Assembly: GCA_949775045.1 (NCBI GenBank)
Contig: CATKSA010000220.1
Span: forward strand, 124,001-188,000
Origin: Metridium senile
Lineage: Eukaryota > Cnidaria > Anthozoa > Actiniaria > Metridiidae
Length of the DNA stretch: 64,000 bases
Direction of reading: 5' to 3'
Shown: in pieces, positions 11,951 to 20,495 of the stretch
Position numbering within the stretch: position 1 is the first letter of the stretch
How the letters are laid out: every line of letters begins with the position of its first letter
Translations under genes and position numbers: made by a program
The notes under the pieces: generated by a model
Told to the model about the DNA's origin: nothing
Database searches by the model: none
Seen by the model: the letters and a program-made list of their open reading frames with translations, nothing else

Positions 11951-14006
11951 TTACTCGTCGTAGCGACGGCGTCGTGTTGAGCGTCTATTCTTAATGATGT
12001 CATAACGGTTTTTCCTACATAAACTCGGATGGTAAACCGGACCGTCGCTGCTAAACGCACCACGCCTTTCTTCTCTTGCCCGGTAAAATTCCTGTAGGAG
12101 ATCGTCGGTGACCAAATAGTTAAACGTGGGGAAGGCAAAACCCGTGGACAAAGCACGACGAGCCAGCTCGAATCTCCCAAGCGTCGGTTGAAGATTTTCC
12201 TCCGTCATTTGGCTTTCATGATAGGCTCCTCTGATTTCGATGAGTAGTCTGCCGAATGGATCCACTGAAAAGCAATCAACCATGAGCACTGCGTTCTGGG
12301 GTGGTAAACCGCCAAGAACACGACCAAGTTCCTGCAAAAGAAAATCGCGCCCTTCTTCCCAGTACGGTTGGGGGTATTCCGATGCTCTCACTTCGGCTGG
12401 TGTTGGGGCCTCCTGGGTATCGTAGCCAATGAGTCTACTTCGCACATCCGTACCAAGTGAAGCGGCAATCCTACCATACCAAGAAGTACTCTGGTACGCG
12501 TTTGGGTCTGTCGGGGGTGCATCATTACTTCTAACGCCACAAAGTGCTTCCACGCGGGTCTTTGGCAAGCCATCTCCATCGCCTGGTCGTCGCATGGGGT
12601 ACCTTAAAAAGAGTCTCACACACAAAGAATGCATATCCATTTGCGCCGCGATTATATTTCTAGGAACGCGACCGTCATTTGCAATTATGGCGTCTAAACT
12701 ACAACCTACCCGTGGTATTTTTAGTATAGCTTCCGACCACGACATCCTGCTCAGCTCCAGAACTGGGTATCTGCACACGGTCCAAGACACTTTTAGGATA
12801 GATCGTAGATATGGAAGGCTCAGGCCAAGGTCATAGTTGTCTGCCAAGTCTTTGATGACATTGTAGGTGTTTTGGTCGACTCTTTTGCTGAATGCCTCAA
12901 TCTGCCTGCCGATTTCCAAGTGCTGTAGAAAGGAATGCCTTGCGTCGTTGATCTCTGAGTTTTCTCTCATAGCTTTGGTCTTACGTGCCATTTCGTCCTC
13001 ATCGGCGTCTATTGCCTTGACCACAGTTGGAGCCCACTGGACATGATCTGCAAAAGAAAAAAACTGCAAAGATGCCAAAGCATTGTGTACTATACCCCTG
13101 TTAGCATCATCCTCGGCGCTGCCTCGAGGCTGTTCGTTTCTTCGCCTCCTCCTAGCTCTTAGTGGGGGTGCTGCTGTGGTACTGCTGGTGTCTGTGTCGC
13201 TAGCACTTTCCGTGTCCATATCATCATTCTGAAATTGTCGAAAAGAAAAGCCTTAAAAGATTGATCATTGTTGTATCATGCTGTCGCCAAAAGGATATTA
13301 ACCCCACCTGTTGCTCTGAAGGCTGCCCAACACGACTAGACATAGGTGTCGAACTTGTGCCGCTGGCCTGGAAACTCCTGTTCTTCAGTTGAGGAAGGAC
13401 AAACGCAGATTCCACTTGCCTGATCATGCAACTCTTTGCTCTTTCTGTCCGGCTTCTTTGACCTAAATCGAATAAAATCATCATTAATGCTGATTTGTAC
13501 ATCCCTGACATTTGAAAACCATATGACAAATATAGACGAATAGCTGACGAATTCAAAAATGAATTAGATACTATCAACCAAACGTTAGTCGTGGTTCGTG
13601 GTTCGCACAGTTTGCCAAGTTTTTCCAAGCCACAAGAAAGAACGATATCACCCAAGCACTGCGATTTGAAATTGGATCTGCGGACGATGTACTGCAACTC
13701 CCAAAACGTTTTCCTTGCTGTCTGGACGATCTCCGCTCTGGTGGTCTGTCCGGGAAGGTTTTCCAGATTCCTCTCATCAGTCTCGTATCCGTGCTTGCTG
13801 AAGGTCGCCAGGGCAACAGGCTGGTTGTTCTCTCTGCAAAAAGCGATGACGGTCACTCTGTCAGGTCCGTTTACAGGCGGCTCGAAGATTTCGCCGACGG
13901 TGGCTTTGAAGGCCTTCATGTCTAGACGCGAGCGCTTTGCCTCATCAGAATCCAAAATACTCTCGAGATGCTTCCTGTCGCAGGTGGGGGGATGTTCGCC
14001 GTATAC
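11951..14006 (-). CDS. GNAT-like / staphylococcal-nuclease-like protein, exons 2-3 (gene broken by Polinton)
   Basis: Exon 2 is 14006-13308 and exon 3 is 13228-11951, joined in phase 0 across a 79-bp intron (CAG|GTGGGG donor, TTTCAG acceptor). Exon 2 starts after GTCTGTAG and carries a GNAT-like C-terminal motif (SSAIRLYLSYGF). Exon 3 has an acidic/Arg-rich N-terminus, then a nuclease-like core: Arg262, Asp267 and Glu270 in RLIGYDTQE, and Arg324 in DPFGRLL (numbered from the Met at 13219). These match the Arg/Glu/Arg active-site set of SNase folds. The C-terminus is Arg-rich. Exon 1 ends at the donor 15311|15310 but is split by the Polinton; its 5' part is at 33497-33543. The unbroken gene would encode about 674 residues. 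In its present state a normal transcript would have to cross 18 kb of element, so function is doubtful. Domain calls rest on motif reading only. Confidence 0.65.
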
Positions 14007-14067
14007 CTACAGACAATCGATTAACAAATGAATGAAATGGACGGAAGGAACGAACGAATCAACTAAT

Positions 14068-14069
14068 TT

Positions 14070-14112
<43 letters not shown>

Positions 14113-14483
14113 CATCCATCCATCCATCCATCCATCCATCCATCCATCCATCCATCCATCCTGCACAGAATCCTGTTTTTGGAACCTCTTATAACTATGC
14201 ACCCATTATGAACTCAATAGCATGCACGAGTCACGCTAGATAGAGGGTCCTGAAGGGGTAAAATGGGAGCTGGGATTGGACTGGGAAAATGGGATTGGAT
14301 GCACTGGGACTGGGATTTACAAATAAAAGAACAATAGAAAATGGAAATGGGATTGAAAACTTGAGCAGAACTGATGGGGTTATGTGACTTTTGACTAGGA
14401 CCTGGTCCAAATATAAACTGGGGAAATCCCAACACCCCCCGCCCCCCCCCCCCCCCCCCCCCCAGCACACACACACACACACA
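14068..14483. repeat. Intronic microsatellite cluster
   Basis: (AATC)n at 14070-14112 passes into (ATCC)n to 14160. A C-rich run of about 28 bases with one G at about 14436-14463 is followed by (CA)n to 14482. The glycine-rich frames on the minus strand here are repeat artefacts. Counterpart 52333-52748. Confidence 0.9.
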
Positions 14484-14935
14484 CTCTTGATAAAGCAGTT
14501 TGTATGCCATTCCGTTAAGTGTTGTTTGTTGCTCTTGTACACAAATCAATTTTGATAACCCAAATAATGAGAATTAACATTGAAAAAAAAAATACAGACG
14601 GAAAAATTAACAAACATCCATAACAATAAATATAAGCGTTGAAAAAATATATATATGATCAGACAGATATTCAGGTAAGCGGATTGATACTGTGAAACTT
14701 CCTTAAATGGCCGGTTGAAACTGATTGCAGCAGATATACATTGCAATTTCATGTAAAACTCACACGGCAAACTATTTATCTCCTTGCATTAATAATTACA
14801 ATAATAATAAATGAATTACTTGTAACTGTGCCGCAGAGTTCGATTTTGCTCATCCGAAAGACATTCTTTCAGTTGAAACGTGAACATATAATAGACACGC
14901 CTTTAGTTTATTGTCAGAGTATAGAGCGGATTTCG

Positions 14936-15173
14936 TATGACTGCGCAAACAGCACGGACACAGCACGGTACAGTACAAATGAATTTAGAGAGTTTTTCTT
15001 GTGCCTATCAAAACACCACAGTTTGGTTACGGCAGTGATTTCGAATGTCTTTATAGAAACTACGGCACGAAAACGGCACGGCACGGTCATGGCAAAAACT
15101 TCGAATCTTTTTATATAAATTACGACACGGTCACGGCACGGTACGGTACGTTGCACAGTCATACGAAATCCGC
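14936..15173. mobile_element. MITE with 18-bp perfect inverted ends
   Basis: GCGGATTTCGTATGACTG (14936-14953) is exactly inverted at 15156-15173. The 238-bp body contains direct near-repeats of a TTCGAAT-CTTTTATA-ACGGCACGG block and no coding sequence. A target duplication is not clear; both flanks are TATA-like. Copy B: 53201-53438. Confidence 0.65.
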
Positions 15174-15318
15174 ATATAAAACACGGAGCTGTTCTTTACA
15201 CCGTTAAAAACTCTCCATTGAGAGTTATTCATTCAATTTAGACTTTTAAATTTAGCTTTTCATTCATGATGTTATGATAAAGGATTGGATGCGTTATCAT
15301 TTCAACTTACCTCAACCA

Positions 15319-15586
15319 GTAGTTGCATTTTGGCGCCACTGGGACAAATTGAAAATCACACGAAGACAAATTGAAATCATAGAGCATCCAACGTCAAATA
15401 TTTTTACACCCACCCCTCCCTATTAAATTAGCGATACCTGACCCTAACCTAAAAAATTGAAAACGGCTTAAAGAATTAGATATTATAATATAAAATGGAG
15501 AAACAATCAGCGAAACGACGCGAGCTTTTTCAAAGACGTCAAAGTCAACTACGCAGTCGAATCATCAGAGGATTGGAACCACCACC
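15319..15586 (+). repeat. Polinton A left terminal inverted repeat
   Basis: Identical to the complement of 33229-33496 apart from one A/G change near position 15582. It contains the CTTAAAG box, a 12-bp palindrome ATATTATAATAT, a start codon at 15495 and the first 30 codons of the Cys/His-repeat gene. Weaker homology continues to about 15650. Confidence 0.93.
15467..15494 (+). promoter_or_regulatory. TIR promoter box for the Cys/His-repeat gene
   Basis: CTTAAAGAATT at 15467-15477 lies 21 nt before the ATG, and the palindrome ATATTATAATAT (15481-15492) lies between. It matches the TTTAAAG-type box seen before most genes of this element. The inverted copy at 33348-33342 precedes polymerase B. 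Confidence 0.55.
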
Positions 15587-15935
15587 GGGTAATATAGTTC
15601 CTAACACGTCATCGAATATTCTTGATGAACCAATACCTGATCCTAAGAAATGTCTACACGGTAGAATAAAATATTATTGTAGAGATTGTCACGGATCACA
15701 AATCTGTCCTCACAACCGTCGTAAATCACGTTGCAAATTATGCGACGGTGGTAGCTTCTGTGAACATAAACGAGCGAGATATCTATGCAAAGACTGCAAC
15801 GGGAAAGGAATATGTATCCACGGCAGACAGAGATGGTTTTGTAAGTTATGCGGAGGGTCTCAAATATGTGAACACAACAGACAAAAGTCTCATTGTAAAG
15901 CTTGTAACGCAACACAAGAGACACGACAAGATTAA
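15495..15935 (+). CDS. Cys/His-repeat (zinc-ribbon-like) protein
   Basis: 146 residues. The first 31 residues, MEKQSAKRRELFQRRQ and on, are those of polymerase B because they are encoded in the inverted repeat; diverged similarity continues to about residue 50. Residues 50-140 are repeats of about 18 residues with the pattern C-x-H-x6-C-x2-C (ICPHNRRKSRCKLC, ICEHNRQKSHCKAC), about five in all. Such short Cys/His repeats occur in proteins of protists, algae and large DNA viruses and probably bind zinc. The basic N-terminus suggests nucleic-acid binding. Role in the element unknown; regulation or genome binding are guesses. Confidence 0.8.
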   Translation: MEKQSAKRRELFQRRQSQLRSRIIRGLEPPPGNIVPNTSSNILDEPIPDPKKCLHGRIKYYCRDCHGSQICPHNRRKSRCKLCDGGSFCEHKRARYLCKDCNGKGICIHGRQRWFCKLCGGSQICEHNRQKSHCKACNATQETRQD

Positions 15936-15950
15936 TTTATTAAACACTAG

Positions 15951-15980
15951 GTTATGTAACACAAGTCCGTGTTACATAAC
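15951..15980 (+). terminator. Perfect 12-bp hairpin after the Cys/His-repeat gene
   Basis: GTTATGTAACAC (15951-15962), loop AAGTCC, GTGTTACATAAC (15969-15980), starting 15 nt after the stop. The position suits a transcript 3'-end signal like the hairpins known to set 3' ends in mimivirus; that role is inference. Copy B: 54216-54245. Confidence 0.55.
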
Positions 15981-16255
15981 GAAATTTGCCTTGTGACTCA
16001 TCTAGTTGGAATTTTTTTCCGGTCATGAGACATCAATCTGCATGCAGTCTATTGTTTAACACGTTAGCAGTGAGCAGTGATCACGTGAAATGAACATGGT
16101 CGTCACGCTCTCGGAGTTATAGGAGAAATTTGATTGGATAGTGAGAGCGTTGCAGGATTAACTTCGCATAATTATAATAGGACCGCGCAGCCCTATTCAA
16201 GCACATTCGATGGTAGCTACGATACTCATACACTGTTCTACCACGACATCGTAAC

Positions 16256-16600
16256 ATGGCTAAGTACCGACTATCTATGCAGAATCAACAGGGGCAATCG
16301 CACATTCTTCCGGAGAATCAATATGCAAAATTAACAGAGGCAATCGTGCCTTCGTGGGTGGATTTGGAAACACGAGGAGGAATAGAAGCCTTGATCAACG
16401 ACATTAAATCGACGAAAGTGAGTCCCCTTCAGCAGCCAGAGCCTACAGTAATTGATGCATTTTGTGATAGAAACGGCGTAGCAAGTGATAAAAAGAAGGC
16501 ACTGATAAACTTATTGACTGGTAGCATAAAAGAAAAAAAAATGTTGATATTGAAAGATCTAACCCAAGGAACCTCCCGGACGATCAATATGGAAGAATAG
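16256..16600 (+). CDS. Small Polinton protein, unknown; in-frame TAG with acidic tail beyond
   Basis: 114 residues from ATG 16256 to TAG 16598-16600. No recognised domain; Lys-rich C-terminal half predicted helical. After the TAG the same frame stays open for 24 codons, strongly acidic (Glu/Asp-rich), to a TGA near 16674. Either a nonsense change has shortened the protein or the TAG is sometimes read through. Both Polinton copies have the TAG, so it predates the duplication. No TTTAAAG box is seen upstream, unlike most genes here, so its expression is uncertain. Confidence 0.5.
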   Translation: MAKYRLSMQNQQGQSHILPENQYAKLTEAIVPSWVDLETRGGIEALINDIKSTKVSPLQQPEPTVIDAFCDRNGVASDKKKALINLLTGSIKEKKMLILKDLTQGTSRTINMEE

Positions 16601-17146
16601 ACGTTTGCTGACGAACCTGCAGAAGGCAATGAAGAAGTGGAAGAGGATAAATCTGAAGGTGAAGACCCACGCTGAACTGAATTTGAATTTTCACTTGATC
16701 ATTTGTGTTTGAAATTTATGTAGAACGATTAGGAGCTAGTAGAATCACTGACACGTGTACGATGTTACATAATCATAATTGAATCACGTTTTAGTCATCA
16801 CACATAACTTGTTAACACTTGTGTTTGTAATTTTTTTTTCCTCGAGCATAATTTTCTAGCTTCTTCCAACTTGACGTGTAATTGCAATGAGTAAAATAAT
16901 TAAACAGGATCAATTATCATTATGTATTGTATTATATTGTTCCCTCATGGGCGACAAAAACTCGTTTCGATGTGACGTCATACATTCCTAACCTCCCTAA
17001 CAACGAGCAATTCTGAAAATAGATTTTGTGTTTACATCGAGAGTTCGTAGTTGTTAGGGATATCTGGTATGCAGTCTATTGTTAAGCACGTGAACAGTTA
17101 TTGTTTTATTGCAATACGTCACATCCGCCCGCGTGCATCTCACATG
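16601..17146. other. Polinton intergenic region between convergent genes
   Basis: It holds the 24-codon acidic tail, then non-coding DNA. A perfect 11-bp inverted repeat (TCCCTAACAAC / GTTGTTAGGGA, near 16992 and 17051) has about 48 nt between arms. A word GCAGTCTATTGTT near 17073 also occurs near 16043 before the small gene. No gene is seen. Confidence 0.5.
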
Positions 17147-18676
17147 CTATCGAAATAGATACCAAGCTAAACCAGCCGTGAAGGCTGTGATCACGATAAG
17201 GTTATTTTCGTGACGGTCTGTTGTCACGCGCTGACCTGCTTCGCTAATCTTCACATCCGGTTTCGGTTTTGCTACCTCACTCTTCGCCTCTGGTTGATGT
17301 GGTAACACAACCTTTGAATGGCCCATATCATGCGCGATACCGACAGATTTCATTTCAGCGTTTAGCGATTCATTTAATCCGAATTTCATATCGGTGGAAG
17401 CTTTTTGTAGTTTGTTGTTGTAACCAACAGTCGACTGAGTATTGATAACTAATTTTGACGGTAATAACCAACAGCCTGGGGCGATTGCAAAGTCAAGTTT
17501 AACCTTGGCTTCTTGGATTGCTAATTGATATCTTTGGATGCTCTTAGTGATGTCACGTTCAACAACAGCGCTTTCAAATAATTGTAAAAACACGTTTTGA
17601 GTTTCTAAGGCCGAACCAGAATTTCCAATAATACTACTTCTAGTGTTTACTTGACTTCCAAGAATGCAATAAACGCTAGATTCTAGACTTTGATTCAATC
17701 GTGACAGCCCGGCCTTTGTCAAGCCTAATCCTTTCTGTAGGATAAAATATCTATATGGATGTTCTTCCAAGGGTGAAATATATTCCAAGCCACGATCACC
17801 CCACGAACCGCTCTCGTCCTTGAAATGAAAGAAACCGTCAGGCCACACCGCGGTATATTTACCGTCTAGTTCATCGTCATACGCATTCTTCACAACCTTC
17901 ACCTCATCGAATAACGTCTTGTAGATAATACCCAGCCCGTGGTTATCTCCCGCAGTATAACGAAAAGCGCTGTTGGCGGATATATCAAACTCACGGCAGA
18001 GTTTATCGTAAGCGCTTATATTATAGGAGTTGTTTATATTGTTGAAATATTTATCGCCGGGTAAGGGAACGCTCATTTCAGCAAGTATTCGTCTGGTGGT
18101 AAATAAGATGTGAAATCTTATCAACGAGCTTATCATAGGATCATGGCTATTACTCAACATATCGTAAGAAACACCGCAACCAGCAGTAGAACACCAAACG
18201 GCAAAAGACAGTTGTTGAGACCAATATCTCATACTGGGAGCCGACAACCATTGATGACTTTCTTTAGCAGTAGTGTGTTTGATTATTAGATGGGTGAATA
18301 TATTTCTAGGTTTTACTGTAAACTTTGAGTGCGGTTCAACATATACATCAAGTGATGTAAGGTCTGCACTTGGAGGGCTTTTGTTAAATGGCGTACATAA
18401 AACGGGGTAATTAGTCTTTTGGTAAAGAAATTCTTTCGGAAAGGATGCGGTTGGCGGCCCTGCTCCGCTCCTCAGAAAATCGTTTATATTTTCGGGCTTA
18501 TAGGTGCGTCCATTCCAGCTCGGAAATTCATACAATGTTTTAACAAGCTTTCCATCGTTATTGAATGGGTTGTAATCATCACCGTTAAATAAAAACCGCA
18601 CCTCTCCATTCTCGTTAGAAGAGAAGCGATATCTATCGTAGTTCGGATATAACCTCTCAAATTCTGTAAACTTCAT
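17147..18676 (-). CDS. Polinton virion-type protein with C-terminal membrane anchor, unknown
   Basis: 509 residues starting at the ATG at 18676. An ATG 24 nt upstream lies inside the leader hairpin and too close to the TTTAAA box (18714-18707), so the second ATG is preferred. The body is soluble-looking and rich in aromatic and Asn residues (MKFTEFERLYPNYDRYRF at the start). The C-terminus has a Pro/Lys-rich linker and a single hydrophobic helix (about 490-507, LIVITAFTAGLAWYLF). It is the largest protein of unknown family in the element, probably structural by position in the capsid-gene strand. No homology to the adenovirus-type protease is visible. Confidence 0.8.
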   Translation of the reverse strand: MKFTEFERLYPNYDRYRFSSNENGEVRFLFNGDDYNPFNNDGKLVKTLYEFPSWNGRTYKPENINDFLRSGAGPPTASFPKEFLYQKTNYPVLCTPFNKSPPSADLTSLDVYVEPHSKFTVKPRNIFTHLIIKHTTAKESHQWLSAPSMRYWSQQLSFAVWCSTAGCGVSYDMLSNSHDPMISSLIRFHILFTTRRILAEMSVPLPGDKYFNNINNSYNISAYDKLCREFDISANSAFRYTAGDNHGLGIIYKTLFDEVKVVKNAYDDELDGKYTAVWPDGFFHFKDESGSWGDRGLEYISPLEEHPYRYFILQKGLGLTKAGLSRLNQSLESSVYCILGSQVNTRSSIIGNSGSALETQNVFLQLFESAVVERDITKSIQRYQLAIQEAKVKLDFAIAPGCWLLPSKLVINTQSTVGYNNKLQKASTDMKFGLNESLNAEMKSVGIAHDMGHSKVVLPHQPEAKSEVAKPKPDVKISEAGQRVTTDRHENNLIVITAFTAGLAWYLFR

Positions 18677-18714
18677 CTTATATGTTTTTTCTTTTAACAT
18701 ATAAGATTTTAAAT
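18675..18714 (-). promoter_or_regulatory. TTTAAA box and 12-bp hairpin before the 509-aa gene
   Basis: TTTAAAAT lies at 18714-18707. Directly after it come ATCTTATATGTT, a 9-nt loop and AACATATAAGAT (arms 18707-18696 and 18686-18675), and the start codon begins on the last arm bases. The arrangement box-hairpin-ATG recurs at other genes of this element. It decides the start at 18676. Confidence 0.6.
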
Positions 18715-18728
18715 AGCTTTGATTAATG

Positions 18729-18759
18729 TTTTTTATTACCCGTTTTGGGTAATAAAAAA
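18729..18759 (-). terminator. Perfect 13-bp hairpin between two Polinton genes
   Basis: TTTTTTATTACCC (18729-18741), loop GTTTT, GGGTAATAAAAAA (18747-18759). It lies 72 nt past the stop of the 197-aa gene and before the promoter box of the next. It resembles viral hairpin 3'-end signals; the function is inferred. Copy B: 56994-57024. Confidence 0.6.
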
Positions 18760-18831
18760 AGGTTAAGAATCAGTTCTTTGTATATCTCAATTCATAGATC
18801 CATCCATAAGGTGTTCTCTCAGATAGAACTT

Positions 18832-19425
18832 TCATCGAGCGGGTCCTTTCGTGAGGTCTTTTAGAATTTCTTCTCTCACCGCTTCCCTCAGCTTGTTCAC
18901 GTCGATATTTTTTTCATTCTCCTTTCTTGACTTTTTACGAATCTGGAGCTTTAGAACCTCAAACTTATCCACCTCATTCAAGATCAAGGAAAACTCTTCG
19001 TCTGATATTTTGTTGTCTTTCAGAGCTTTAGAAACCAAGTCACGTATGCTATTTACTTTTGCCCTTGCCATCGCCGCCGTTTGGTCGTGCTTAGAGACTT
19101 TTTGCGACAGGCGTTTAGAAACCGACGCACAGCCTACAGACGTAAGACCAAAAACACCTGCTAAAGCTCCCAACGGAACTCCTACGACAAGTCCAAAACC
19201 GGACAGAGACGTACCTAAACCACTAGACCCGAGAATGACGGATAGGACTCCCGTGCTCATGCTTAACTTTGAAAACGTGCTCTGCGTTCGTTTATACTTT
19301 TTTCTCACGTTCTCATAATGTTTGACTTCTTTTTCCAAACTTCCCATGGCGTCATAGGTCTTTTGAAGTCTGAAGTTATCACCACTTTGTGGTACATTTG
19401 GATAGATTTGATTATAATCCTCCAT
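18832..19425 (-). CDS. Polinton membrane protein, 197 aa, unknown
   Basis: A soluble N-terminus with heptad-like charged residues (about 28-50) is followed by a Gly/Leu/Val-rich hydrophobic stretch (about 56-100) long enough for two membrane passes. A Lys/Glu-rich helical C-terminus contains an EF-hand-like acidic segment (KDNKISDEEF) that lacks a full loop. The start is fixed by CTTAAAG at 19457-19451, 25 nt upstream. It is downstream of the minor capsid gene (27-nt gap) on the same strand, so a virion or entry-related membrane role is plausible but unproven. Confidence 0.75.
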   Translation of the reverse strand: MEDYNQIYPNVPQSGDNFRLQKTYDAMGSLEKEVKHYENVRKKYKRTQSTFSKLSMSTGVLSVILGSSGLGTSLSGFGLVVGVPLGALAGVFGLTSVGCASVSKRLSQKVSKHDQTAAMARAKVNSIRDLVSKALKDNKISDEEFSLILNEVDKFEVLKLQIRKKSRKENEKNIDVNKLREAVREEILKDLTKGPAR

Positions 19426-19450
19426 ATTTTTATTATGAAGAAAGGTTATT

Positions 19451-19457
19451 CTTTAAG
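19451..19457 (-). promoter_or_regulatory. CTTAAAG box before the 197-aa gene
   Basis: ACTTAAAGAATAACC overlaps the TAA stop of the minor capsid gene (19453-19455) and sits 25 nt before the ATG at 19425. It resembles the box in the terminal repeats (CTTAAAGAATT). Confidence 0.5.
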
Positions 19458-20073
19458 TAATTTCTAAAATTATACGTATCGGGTAGATATTCTCTATCGT
19501 ATTTCCATCACCGTCCTTCATACTAAAACGAAGACTACTCACGTAATCAACTGATGTGGCACTAAGCTGTATCGGACTGTGTGGACTAAAGTTTATCTTT
19601 CCTTTATCAAGCTCTATACATGCTAAGATTTGTGAGGGAGCTCCTTGTTTGAGGGAGCCAGATGTGTTAACAAGGTCGCAGTGGATAAAAATAGCGTCAA
19701 GAGTCTTTATCTGTATCTCGTGTCGAGACTCTGCTTTCAGACTTTTGTTTTTGAGTCCTAACAGGTCGGCAAACGATTCGTTCAGCGTGACGTTTTGATG
19801 AGCTATGAGTGATGATTTTTCAATAGAGATTGACTTTTCACCAAGACGCATAGCCTCGCCTATTTGGCGTTTTAGCGTTTCAACCGTATACTGTCCTGCG
19901 GGGATCCTAAGGATAATGCTTTCACCGTTAGAAACGGTTCCCTCACTTGGAAGATTCTTCCAGCGATTATAAAACGTGCACCTTCGCAACGTAATAAACC
20001 GCGGCTTTTCAATAGGATGTTCTAAATAGACTGTGAAGTCACCAACTTTACCTTCAATGTAGAGTAATACCAT
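19453..20073 (-). CDS. Minor capsid (penton-type) protein
   Basis: 206 residues, beta-rich throughout, with features common to Polinton minor capsid (single jelly-roll) proteins: FYNRWKNLP near 34-42, then IPAGQYTVETL near 74-84 and a C-terminal NIYPIRIILEI strand. It is placed among the virion genes on the strand of the major capsid and ATPase. It begins 4 nt after the stop of the membrane protein upstream. In a virion it would form the pentons at five-fold vertices. Assigned by pattern and context, not by a search. Confidence 0.75.
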   Translation of the reverse strand: MVLLYIEGKVGDFTVYLEHPIEKPRFITLRRCTFYNRWKNLPSEGTVSNGESIILRIPAGQYTVETLKRQIGEAMRLGEKSISIEKSSLIAHQNVTLNESFADLLGLKNKSLKAESRHEIQIKTLDAIFIHCDLVNTSGSLKQGAPSQILACIELDKGKINFSPHSPIQLSATSVDYVSSLRFSMKDGDGNTIENIYPIRIILEIT

Positions 20074-20079
20074 TTTCTA

Positions 20080-20313
20080 TTACTTTCTTCTCCTTTTAAA
20101 TCGTTCAACAAAATATAGGACGACAGCGACGATGAGAAGCCATGCGTTTTTTGCTAAAAACCCAACAACTTCACCTGCCGTTTTGAAAATGAAACTAGCT
20201 ATCGCACCAACCATTCCCGGTAGTATTTCACCCAATTTTTTACCTATGGTTTTCAGACCATTTCCAACACCTTTTGCGACAGCAGTCAGCGCAGCTTTCA
20301 GATTAGAGACAAT
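20080..20313 (-). pseudogene. 3' half of the Polinton coiled-coil/membrane gene (split by Harbinger)
   Basis: Encodes the last 77 residues of the protein that is intact at 58345-59253 in copy B: an amphipathic Lys/Gly-rich stretch, a hydrophobic segment (WLLIVAVVLYFV) and a basic tail RFKRRRK. It is cut off from its start and promoter by the 3.8-kb insertion. The ATG-like start created at the border (position 20319) belongs to the transposon end. A TTTAAAAG box at 20100-20093, inside this frame, serves the minor capsid gene. Confidence 0.85.
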
Positions 20314-20495
20314 AAGCACTTTAAGATCGGAGACTACGAACTACGGACTACGAAGGAATACGTAATATTTCAGAGCGTTGTAGACTGGGCCGAGTACGAG
20401 TGTAGGGCGCGAAATTCGCTTGGTTTGTTTACATTAAGATTTTTACTACGAAACGGTGAACGGTACGAGCTCTCGAGCATGAAAATAATGTGAAA

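Larger units (their letters stand above)
14007..15311 (-). other. Intron 1 of the GNAT/nuclease-like gene
   Basis: The intron is bounded by GTAAGT at 15310 and CTGTAG at 14007 on the minus strand. It holds microsatellites (14068-14483), a G-rich quasi-repeat on the plus strand at 14250-14330 with four GGG runs that could fold as a quadruplex, and a MITE (14936-15173). No other exon is needed to keep the frame. Counterpart 52272-53576. Confidence 0.55.

Noticed and set aside
13929..13955. Start of the GNAT-like exon at TTG 13955
   Set aside because: The open frame extends to an acceptor at 14006 and matches exon 1 in phase, so TTG is internal.
14214..14549. Two overlapping glycine/cysteine-rich frames of about 100 codons
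   Set aside because: Produced by poly-C and CA runs inside an intron.
20490..20495. Transposase start at GTG 20490
   Set aside because: GTG is not a usual start in animals; the ATG at 20496 is in frame two codons on.
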